Below are positions 1 through 5,207 of a stretch of 5,581 bases of DNA, one piece after another. The notes under the pieces are model-generated. The model was not told the origin of the DNA and searched no databases. It saw only the letters and a list, made by a program, of their open reading frames with translations. A program made the position numbers and the translations under genes. How positions within the stretch are numbered: position 1 is the stretch's first letter; each line of letters starts with the position of its first letter. The DNA is from an uncultured Phycisphaerales bacterium. Its GTDB lineage: Bacteria > Planctomycetota > Phycisphaerae > WQYP01. The DNA lies in contig CALCHA010000549.1 in NCBI GenBank assembly GCA_937901265.1, positions 1 to 5,581 on the forward strand. Reading direction: 5' to 3'.

Positions 1-1
1 A

Positions 2-1549
2 AATCTGCAGAAGAAGGGGGAGCTGCGCGGGCGCATCGGGGTGCTGACAAAGACTGAGTTTTACGTCGGATACAACGCCATCATTGCGGCGTACATCATG
101 CTGGGCGGGTTAAAGGCCGCGGCGATTACGGATGCGGTGCAGGGCGTACTGATCCTCATCATGTCGGTGATTCTGCTGCTGGTGGGCTTATGGAAAATCG
201 GCGGGTTCGCGAATTTGCACAACCTGGTGCCTCCGGACAAGTTTTTATTAAGCGGGACGGGGACGAGTTCGTACGCCTGGTACTCCATCATCGCGGTGAC
301 GTTTGCGAGCTTGATTCAGATCGTGGGCTTGCAGCACAACATGACGGCAGCGGGCAGCGCTACGAACGAGAATGCAGCGCGGTTCGGGATGATCGGGGGC
401 GGCTTCACGAAGCGGGTGATCCTGATTTTGTGGATGTTGTGCGGGCTCCTGGCGCTGGCGATATTCTCCGGCCGTTTTGGCGGGCAGTCGCAGTTGAGCG
501 TTCCGGAGTATGCGTGGGGCACGTTGTCCACCTATCTTCTGCCGGTGGGAATGATTGGGTTGATGCTCTCGGGGATGCTGCTGGGACACATGCCCGCGGT
601 GGGGCTGACGGCGGTGGCGGTGTCTGGCCTGGTGACGCGGAATTTGTATGAGCCGGTGGTGCGAGGGAAGTCGCCCAGGCACTATCTGCGGGTGGGACAG
701 CTGGTGATTCTTCTCGTGCTGGCGGCATCGGTGACCATCGCATGGAACGCGCACAGTCTGGAATCGCTGACCTCCAACATGATCCTGTTCAATACCTTTT
801 TCGGCGCGGTGGTGCTGCTGATGTTTTTCTGGCGGCGGCTGACGGTGCCGGCCATTCTCATCTCGTTCGGGATATGGATCGTGATCCAGGCGGTGATCCC
901 GATGGCGGTGGGTTACACATCGTTGCGCAGTGCGTCGGCGTTGACGTTGCGAACGCAGGAGTATTCGATCGAATCGAGACGTTCGGCGACGGCGGCGGAC
1001 GTGGCGGCGACCCGGGCAACGAAGGAGGGGCAGTTCATCAAGGAAGTGCAGGCGATCAAGCCGGTGGGGGTGTTCTTCGATGATGTTGCCTTGCGGGATA
1101 CCGCCCATCCGGAGCTGGGCTATGAGGGGGTGGGGCATTTCGTGGCGGAAAACTGGCTGATGTATTACCCGCTGCGCGCGGTGGGGCTGGACATGCGGCA
1201 GTTTCCGAAAGCGGGGCTGACGACGGTCCGATGGCTGTTCTGCGGGCTCTTTCCCTTTGCCTGCCTGATGTTGCTGAGCCTGCTGACGCCCATGAGCGCG
1301 CCGGATCGCGCCGACCGGTTTTACGTGAAACAGCGCACCCCGGTGGGCCGTACGCCCGAGGAGGAGCAGGAAGAGGTGGAAAAGAGCTTCGCCAACCCGA
1401 CGCGCATGGACCACAAGAAGCTCTTTCCAGGTACAAACTGGGAGTTCGCCGTGTGGGAACGGGCGGATTACATCGGGTTTTTCAGTTGCTGGGTGGTGGT
1501 GGGGGTGATTCTCGGGTTCCTGTATCTGGTGCTGCATCTGGGCACATGA
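2..1549 (+). CDS. Sodium/solute symporter (SSS family), 5'-truncated
   Basis: This is the C-terminal 515 residues of an inner-membrane secondary transporter of the solute:Na+ symporter family. These proteins normally couple Na+ entry to uptake of a small solute such as a sugar or carboxylate; the substrate cannot be read here. The frame is open to the left edge, so the GTG at 41 is probably internal. Counting from it, hydrophobic segments lie near residues 10-27, 34-56, 77-97, 124-143, 163-195, 216-235, 247-264, 267-290, 394-416 and 476-499. Family hallmarks are GGLKAAAITDAVQG (22-35) and a GSATNENAARFG-type loop (105-116) before a membrane helix. A polar stretch of about 100 residues (291-393) interrupts the helices, and a second (417-475) precedes the last helix; I recall both as typical of planctomycete/verrucomicrobial members. 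In the helix holding the usual 'MSS/MST' Na+-site motif it reads M184-P185-A186. Family assignment is firm; substrate and coupling ion are unknown. Confidence 0.9.
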   Translation, partial: NLQKKGELRGRIGVLTKTEFYVGYNAIIAAYIMLGGLKAAAITDAVQGVLILIMSVILLLVGLWKIGGFANLHNLVPPDKFLLSGTGTSSYAWYSIIAVTFASLIQIVGLQHNMTAAGSATNENAARFGMIGGGFTKRVILILWMLCGLLALAIFSGRFGGQSQLSVPEYAWGTLSTYLLPVGMIGLMLSGMLLGHMPAVGLTAVAVSGLVTRNLYEPVVRGKSPRHYLRVGQLVILLVLAASVTIAWNAHSLESLTSNMILFNTFFGAVVLLMFFWRRLTVPAILISFGIWIVIQAVIPMAVGYTSLRSASALTLRTQEYSIESRRSATAADVAATRATKEGQFIKEVQAIKPVGVFFDDVALRDTAHPELGYEGVGHFVAENWLMYYPLRAVGLDMRQFPKAGLTTVRWLFCGLFPFACLMLLSLLTPMSAPDRADRFYVKQRTPVGRTPEEEQEEVEKSFANPTRMDHKKLFPGTNWEFAVWERADYIGFFSCWVVVGVILGFLYLVLHLGT

Positions 1550-1587
1550 GAGGGCGGCCGAGAACCAAGGCAACGCGTGAGGGCAGG

Positions 1588-2697
1588 TCACACGAAGAGC
1601 GGCAGCGTTTCGCCAGGGGCGGGGGGGAGCGGTGGACGGCGAAAATGGGCTGCAGTCGTCGTGAGGCGCTTCTCGTTGAGGCCCAGCCGCGCGGTGTGGA
1701 GGCTGAAGGTGGATTTAAGCATGTCCGCCCATTGGCCCTGCCCGCGCATCCGGTCGCCAAAGGCGGCGTCATAGAGTTTGCCGCCGCGGAGGTCCTTGAT
1801 GCGGTTGAGGACTTTGTTTTTGCGGTCGGGGAAGTGGCGGTCGAGCCAGTCGGCGAAAAGGTCTTTGACGGCGTGCGGCAGGCGCAGGGGGACGTAGCCG
1901 GCGGATTGGGCGCCGGCATCACGGGCGGCGGCGAGGATGGCGGGCATCTCGTGATCAGTCAGCGCGGGGATGACCGGGGCGACCATCACGCCGACGGGAA
2001 TGCCGGCGGCATGAAGTTCGCGGATGGTGTCGAGGCGGCGCTGCGGGGTGCTGGTGCGAGGCTCCATGATTTGCGCGAGATCTTTATCGAGTGTGGTGAC
2101 GGAGAGGAAGATCTGCACGCAATTGAACTGCGCGAGTTGCGCCAGGAGGTCGATGTCGCGCGTCACGAGGTGGTTCTTGGTGACGATGGTGACGGGATTG
2201 CGATAGTCGAGAAACACTTCGAGGCACTGCCGGGTGAGGGCGAGCTTGCGCTCGATGGGCTGATAGCAGTCGGTGACGCCGGAGCAGGCGATGACCTGCG
2301 GCTGCCATTTGGGGTGGGCGAGTTCCTTGCGGAGGAGGGCGGGGGCATCGCGCTTGACGAGGATTTTCGTTTCAAAATCAAGTCCGGCGGACAGGCCGAG
2401 GTATTCATGGGTGGGGCGCGCGAAGCAGTAGATGCAGCCATGCTCGCAGCCGCGGTAAGGGTTGATCGAGAAGGCGAAGGGGACATCGGGGGAATCGTTG
2501 GAGGCGATGAATTTGCGGGTGGAATCGGCAAGGAACTGGGTGAGCGGGTGCCGCCGCGGCATGTCGGGATCGGCGGTCGGATCATCGACGGCAAAGGGCG
2601 ACTGCGGGTCGGGATCGGCGACGTGCGCGTAGGATTCAAAGCGGTTGGTGGGATTGGCCGCGGCGCCGCGGCCGTGAATGGAAGGATGCTCGGGCAT
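1588..2697 (-). CDS. PA0069-family radical SAM protein
   Basis: This is a complete 369-residue protein of the radical SAM superfamily (SplB-related, COG1533-like), matching the PA0069/Rv2578c-type family whose substrate is not known to me. The 4Fe-4S/SAM motif CEHGCIYC gives the CX3CX2C ligands C84, C88 and C91, preceded by INPYRG (78-83), as is typical of this family. The N-terminal HGRGAAANPTNRFE (8-21) is a second family signature. SGVTDCYQPIE (139-149) and VTKN (172-175) lie in the barrel core, with SVTTLD (199-204) and APVIPALTDHE (240-250) following. The C-terminus ends in a short LPLFV tail. The ATG is chosen because GGAGG lies 4 bases upstream and the signature begins within ten residues. 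The protein is expected to be cytoplasmic and probably catalyses a 5'-deoxyadenosyl-radical reaction. Its neighbours give no substrate clue: it is convergent with the symporter and divergent from the Uma2 gene. No partner maturase or precursor peptide is visible. Confidence 0.93.
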   Translation of the reverse strand: MPEHPSIHGRGAAANPTNRFESYAHVADPDPQSPFAVDDPTADPDMPRRHPLTQFLADSTRKFIASNDSPDVPFAFSINPYRGCEHGCIYCFARPTHEYLGLSAGLDFETKILVKRDAPALLRKELAHPKWQPQVIACSGVTDCYQPIERKLALTRQCLEVFLDYRNPVTIVTKNHLVTRDIDLLAQLAQFNCVQIFLSVTTLDKDLAQIMEPRTSTPQRRLDTIRELHAAGIPVGVMVAPVIPALTDHEMPAILAAARDAGAQSAGYVPLRLPHAVKDLFADWLDRHFPDRKNKVLNRIKDLRGGKLYDAAFGDRMRGQGQWADMLKSTFSLHTARLGLNEKRLTTTAAHFRRPPLPPAPGETLPLFV

Positions 2698-2701
2698 GGA
2701 A

Positions 2702-2706
2702 CCTCC
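2702..2706 (-). promoter_or_regulatory. Shine-Dalgarno site of the radical SAM gene
   Basis: GGAGG on the minus strand lies 4 bases before the ATG at 2697. The spacing is slightly short, but the match is perfect. It supports this start over internal codons, since the conserved N-terminal signature begins only a few residues in. Confidence 0.65.
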
Positions 2707-2715
2707 GTCGGGTGC

Positions 2716-2731
2716 ATTATGCTAACATAAT
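2716..2731. promoter_or_regulatory. Near-perfect 16-bp inverted repeat, candidate operator or paired -10 elements
   Basis: The sequence ATTATGCTAACATAAT has perfect 6-base arms (ATTATG/CATAAT) around a CTAA spacer; 14 of its 16 bases are symmetric. It sits in the AT-rich gap between the divergent radical SAM gene (start 2697) and the Uma2 gene (start 2789). Each arm presents CATAAT, a -10-like hexamer, pointing toward the gene on its side, and TATTAT overlaps the dyad on the minus strand. I cannot find a convincing -35 hexamer at 16-18 bases for either direction. It could be a binding site for a dimeric repressor, back-to-back -10 elements, or both. I do not recognise it as a known regulator's box. 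Confidence 0.45.
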
Positions 2732-2759
2732 ACGAACGGAAGGAGCAAGAGCGCTGTGG

Positions 2760-2765
2760 TATGAT
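2760..2765 (+). promoter_or_regulatory. Weak -10-like hexamer upstream of the Uma2 gene
   Basis: TATGAT resembles the sigma-70 -10 consensus and lies 23 bases before the ATG at 2789. It would give a leader of under 20 bases. No good -35 partner is seen at the expected distance (about 2737-2742), so this is only a possibility; the CATAAT at 2726-2731 is an alternative. Confidence 0.2.
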
Positions 2766-2776
2766 GGACCAGGATT

Positions 2777-2780
2777 GGAG
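2777..2780 (+). promoter_or_regulatory. Shine-Dalgarno site deciding the Uma2 start
   Basis: GGAG ends 8 bases before the ATG at 2789, which is near-ideal spacing. The upstream in-frame GTG at 2780 overlaps this motif, and the downstream ATG codons at 2810 and 2813 have no such site. The ATG at 2789 is therefore preferred. Confidence 0.6.
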
Positions 2781-2788
2781 TGTGCGTG

Positions 2789-3349
2789 ATGTCGGCACTG
2801 AGCACAACGATGATGCGGTCGGACCAGTTTTTGATGCTGGGAGAGGATCCGCCTGGGATTAAACTGGAACTGGCGCACGGGGAGATTGTGATGAGTCCGA
2901 GTCCGTCGCCTGGGCATTCTGATGTGATCTTCGGGCTTGTCGAGATCTTGCGGCCCTACATTCGGAAGCACCGTTTGGGCAAGCTGTATGGCGATACGGA
3001 CACTGTGCTCGACCATTGGAACACTCGGCGGCCGGACGTTATATTCGTCTCGACTGCGCAACTGCCAATGATCGGCGAAAAGTCGCTGCATGGCTCGCCC
3101 GACTTGTGCATCGAGGTCATTTCGCCGGGTTCGGAGAAGATGGATCGTGGCGACAAGTTTGACCTTTATGAGCAGCGCGGGGTGAAGCATTACTGGATTT
3201 TTGATCCGGCCAAGCGGACGGCGGAAGCCTACGTGCTCAAGCGTGGGAAATATGTCCTGGCGGCGGAGGGCAAGGAGCACGTGGTGGTGAAATTTCCGCC
3301 GTTCAAGTCGCTGGCGATTGATCTGGCAGACGTGTGGCCGATGAAGTGA
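2789..3349 (+). CDS. Uma2 (DUF820) family putative endonuclease
   Basis: This 186-residue protein is of the usual length and shape for the Uma2 family, which has a PD-(D/E)XK restriction-endonuclease-like fold and mostly unproven function. Visible landmarks are LELAHGEIVMSPSPSPGH (26-43), giving E27 and the strand after it, RPDVIFVS (81-88) with D83, PDLCIEVISPGSEK (104-117) with E109, then DRGDKFDLYEQRGVKHYWIFDP (119-140, here shown only as landmarks). D83, E109 and perhaps K123 are the likely catalytic residues. The order RPDV, EVISP, K..LY..GV..YWI.DP is diagnostic. It has no signal peptide or membrane segment. The gene diverges from the radical SAM gene and is followed after 41 bases by the oxidoreductase gene. 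Uma2 genes often occur as scattered singletons in many copies per genome, with no fixed partner, and this one fits that. No transposase or toxin/antitoxin partner is adjacent. Family call firm; nuclease activity is inferred. Confidence 0.92.
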   Translation: MSALSTTMMRSDQFLMLGEDPPGIKLELAHGEIVMSPSPSPGHSDVIFGLVEILRPYIRKHRLGKLYGDTDTVLDHWNTRRPDVIFVSTAQLPMIGEKSLHGSPDLCIEVISPGSEKMDRGDKFDLYEQRGVKHYWIFDPAKRTAEAYVLKRGKYVLAAEGKEHVVVKFPPFKSLAIDLADVWPMK

Positions 3350-3380
3350 TTGCAGGCGCGAGCGGGCTTTCTGGTCAATG

Positions 3381-3385
3381 AGGAG
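3381..3385 (+). promoter_or_regulatory. Shine-Dalgarno site of the oxidoreductase gene
   Basis: AGGAG lies 5 bases before the ATG at 3391. The adjacent in-frame GTG at 3388 would be only 2 bases away, too close, so the ATG is preferred. Confidence 0.6.
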
Positions 3386-3390
3386 CGGTG

Positions 3391-4413
3391 ATGGGTCAGT
3401 TTCGCGTCGTGCGGTGGGGGATCATCGGATGTGGAGATGTCACGGAGATCAAAAGCGGTCCGGCGTTTCAGAAGGCGGCTGGCAGCGAGCTGGTGATGGT
3501 GATGCGGCGCGATGGGGCGAAAGCCGCGGACTACGCCCAGCGGCACGGGGTGGCGCGGTGGACCGACGACGCGGCGGTACTTATACACGCGAAAGAGGTG
3601 GATGCGGTTTACATCGCCACGCCGCCGGGGGCGCACGAAGAATACGCCCTGCGCGTGGCGGCGGCGGGCAAGCCCTGTTACGTCGAAAAGCCGATGTCGC
3701 GCACCGCCGCGGAGGGGCGGCGCATGGTGCAGGCTTTTGCCGAGGCGGACGTGCCGCTGTTCGTGGCCTACTACCGCCGCGCGTTGCCGCGGTTCATCAA
3801 GGTGCAGGAAATTCTGGAGGAGGGGCGACTGGGGGCGGTGAAAGCGATCTCCTACCGCTACACCGATGGCCAGATGCGCGAGGCCCCGGCGGGGCCGGTG
3901 TCGTGGCGGTTGGAAGCCGAGCATGCGGGAGGAGGGTTGTTCCTCGATCTTGGATCCCACGCTCTGGACCTCCTGGATTACTGGTTTGGCCCGCTGACCA
4001 AGGTGCGCGGCCTGGCGAAGCGGGTCCGCGGCAAGTATGCCGTTGAAGATTATGTGGAGATGGATTTTGAAATCGCTGGCATTCAGGGTAAGGGGCTCTG
4101 GGATTTCACGGCGCAGACCAATGAGGACGCGTTCGAAATCATCGGGGAGCGCGGGACCCTCGCCGTGCCCTGCTTCGCCAATGGGCCTGTCGAAGTGTTG
4201 TGGGACACGGGACGTCGCGAGGAGTTTGTGATTGAGCATCCGGCGCACGTCCATCAGCCGCTGGTGGAGCAGGTCGTCGATGAGCTGCGCGGCCGCGGCC
4301 GCTGCGTGAGCACCGGAGAGAGCGGCCTGCGGACGCAGGAGGTCATGGACCAGGCGCTGGCGCATTTCTATGGGGGCCGGGAGGATGGGTTTTGGCGGCG
4401 GCTGCGGGCATAA
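3391..4413 (+). CDS. Gfo/Idh/MocA-family NAD(P)-dependent oxidoreductase
   Basis: This complete protein of 340 residues has the usual length for the glucose-fructose oxidoreductase / inositol dehydrogenase / MocA family, cytoplasmic enzymes that oxidise or reduce sugars and related polyols with NAD(P). The N-terminal Rossmann domain shows WGIIGCGDVT (9-18), giving the GxGxxx dinucleotide loop, then ATPPGAHEEYA (76-86) and the hallmark EKP (99-101) with K100 near the active site. The C-terminal substrate domain contains GGGLFLDLGSHALDLLDYWFG (180-200, key residues D186 and H190), the typical catalytic Asp/His pair. Conservation around AYYRRALPRF (126-135) is also typical. The IGCGDVTEIKSGPAF stretch at the start resembles members from Bacteroidetes and the PVC group. 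The substrate cannot be predicted. It lies 41 bases after the Uma2 gene and 36 before the glycosyltransferase gene, with no visible terminator, so co-transcription is possible. Confidence 0.93.
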   Translation: MGQFRVVRWGIIGCGDVTEIKSGPAFQKAAGSELVMVMRRDGAKAADYAQRHGVARWTDDAAVLIHAKEVDAVYIATPPGAHEEYALRVAAAGKPCYVEKPMSRTAAEGRRMVQAFAEADVPLFVAYYRRALPRFIKVQEILEEGRLGAVKAISYRYTDGQMREAPAGPVSWRLEAEHAGGGLFLDLGSHALDLLDYWFGPLTKVRGLAKRVRGKYAVEDYVEMDFEIAGIQGKGLWDFTAQTNEDAFEIIGERGTLAVPCFANGPVEVLWDTGRREEFVIEHPAHVHQPLVEQVVDELRGRGRCVSTGESGLRTQEVMDQALAHFYGGREDGFWRRLRA

Positions 4414-4438
4414 TGGGGCGGGTTGTTTCAATGACAAT

Positions 4439-4443
4439 GAGGG
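4439..4443 (+). promoter_or_regulatory. Shine-Dalgarno site of the glycosyltransferase gene
   Basis: GAGGG lies 6 bases before the ATG at 4450. The in-frame TTG at 4444 directly abuts the motif, so the ATG is chosen. The nearby ATG codons at 4431 and 4436 are in other frames. Confidence 0.55.
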
Positions 4444-4449
4444 TTGCGG

Positions 4450-5178
4450 ATGGCGGCCGACGATATTCTGGCGGTGATTCCCTTTTATAAGAACGAGCGG
4501 CAGCTCAAAACCTGCCTGGAGCATCTTCAGAAGCAGACGCGGCCAGTGACGCCTTTCGTCCACGACAACTCGGTTAACAACCTGGGCTTCACCCGGGCCA
4601 TCAACCTGGGGCTGCGCCAGGCGATTCGCGCTGGCCACAAATATGTGGTGGCGCTCAACCAGGATGTTTATCTGGCACCCGAAGCCATGGCCGGTCTGGA
4701 GGATTTCCTGGAACAGACGCCGCGCTGCGCCATTGCGGGCATCAAACAGCGCTCCAGCCAGAATCCCGACGTGATCGTGCACGCCGGCTGCTCCATGGCC
4801 TATCCGACCGGCCTGCACGTGAGCGGGCTGGCCTCTCAGGGCGTCGGCACCATGTCCGCCAGGATGCCCTGGGTCAACGGAGCTTTTCTGGCCGCGCGCA
4901 TCGAGGCGCTGCTCGATTTCGGCGTGATGGACGAAAGCATGTTCCTGTTCGGGTCCGATTCCGACTGGTGTTACACCGCCCGGGCGCGCAACTGGGAGGT
5001 GTGGTACTGCGCCCAGGCCGAGTGCATCCATGAGATGGGCACCTCCCAGCATCCCACGGTCGAAAGCACCGAACACTTTCATCGCGACATGGCCTATTGG
5101 CGGGACAAGTGGCTCGGCAGCGAGCTCTTCCGCCGCCTCAACGTGGAGTTCGGCATCGGCAGCATCAACTTCGGTTGA
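4450..5178 (+). CDS. Compact family 2 glycosyltransferase
   Basis: This complete protein of 242 residues is of the GT2 (GT-A fold) class, which transfers a sugar from a nucleotide-sugar donor to an acceptor such as a lipid-linked glycan, O-antigen or protein. Landmarks are ILAVIPFYKNERQLKTCLEHL (6-26, core strand and helix), HDNSVNNLGFTRAINLGL (38-55), a NQDVYL motif (70-75) with D72 in the position of the metal-binding acidic motif, WVNGAFLAARIEAL (141-154) for acceptor/donor recognition, and FGSDSDWCYTARARNWEVWY (167-186), with D170/D172 replacing the usual 'ED.D' catalytic region. It is shorter than typical GT2 enzymes (about 250-330 residues). The DNxS-to-NLGF segment is strongly abbreviated. 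No membrane helix is seen, so it is probably soluble or peripheral. It sits 36 bases after the oxidoreductase gene; a shared role in glycan synthesis is possible but unproven. The donor sugar is unknown. Confidence 0.88.
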   Translation: MAADDILAVIPFYKNERQLKTCLEHLQKQTRPVTPFVHDNSVNNLGFTRAINLGLRQAIRAGHKYVVALNQDVYLAPEAMAGLEDFLEQTPRCAIAGIKQRSSQNPDVIVHAGCSMAYPTGLHVSGLASQGVGTMSARMPWVNGAFLAARIEALLDFGVMDESMFLFGSDSDWCYTARARNWEVWYCAQAECIHEMGTSQHPTVESTEHFHRDMAYWRDKWLGSELFRRLNVEFGIGSINFG

Positions 5179-5207
5179 CGGGGGTGGGGAAAGCGGGCGA
5201 CGCGTGC

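Noticed and set aside
1550..1587. Bidirectional terminator between the convergent symporter and radical SAM genes
   Set aside because: I see no stem of useful length followed by a T-run on either strand in this 38-base gap. The same holds for the 29-base convergent gap at 5179-5207.
248..1591. 447-codon minus-strand open frame opposite the symporter
   Set aside because: The translation is dominated by His, Arg, Gln and Pro without any family motif; it is a shadow of the membrane protein gene.
1231..2730. 499-codon plus-strand open frame across the symporter 3' end and opposite the radical SAM gene
   Set aside because: It covers the complement of a gene with an intact CX3CX2C motif and overlaps the symporter in another frame. 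Its Gly/Val/Glu-rich translation is typical of an antisense shadow.
2711..2739. Possible dif/Xer recombination site overlapping the palindrome
   Set aside because: TTATGTTA on the minus strand resembles a XerD half-site. However, the arms are in the opposite order to dif (TTATG...CATAA instead of CATAA...TTATG), and no XerC half-site is present at the required 6-base spacing on either strand.
2761..2862. Short ORF of about 33 codons starting ATGATG upstream of and overlapping the Uma2 gene
   Set aside because: The purine-rich motif at 2738-2745 is about 15 bases away, too far for good initiation. The peptide has no recognisable features, and the frame runs into the well-supported Uma2 gene.
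2789..3349. Uma2 gene as part of a defence island or toxin-antitoxin system
   Set aside because: No methyltransferase, helicase, antitoxin, integrase or transposase lies within the window, and Uma2 genes commonly occur alone.
4289..4302. 14-bp perfect GC palindrome within the oxidoreductase gene
   Set aside because: It encodes part of a conserved-length Arg-Gly-Arg-Gly-Arg stretch and is explained by GC-rich codons; it has no regulatory position.
3229..5082. 617-codon open frame on the minus strand opposite the oxidoreductase and glycosyltransferase genes
   Set aside because: Its translation is low-complexity, rich in His, Arg, Pro and Gln, with no recognisable domain, and it lies antisense to two genes with clear family motifs. 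Long antisense open frames are expected in GC-rich coding DNA.
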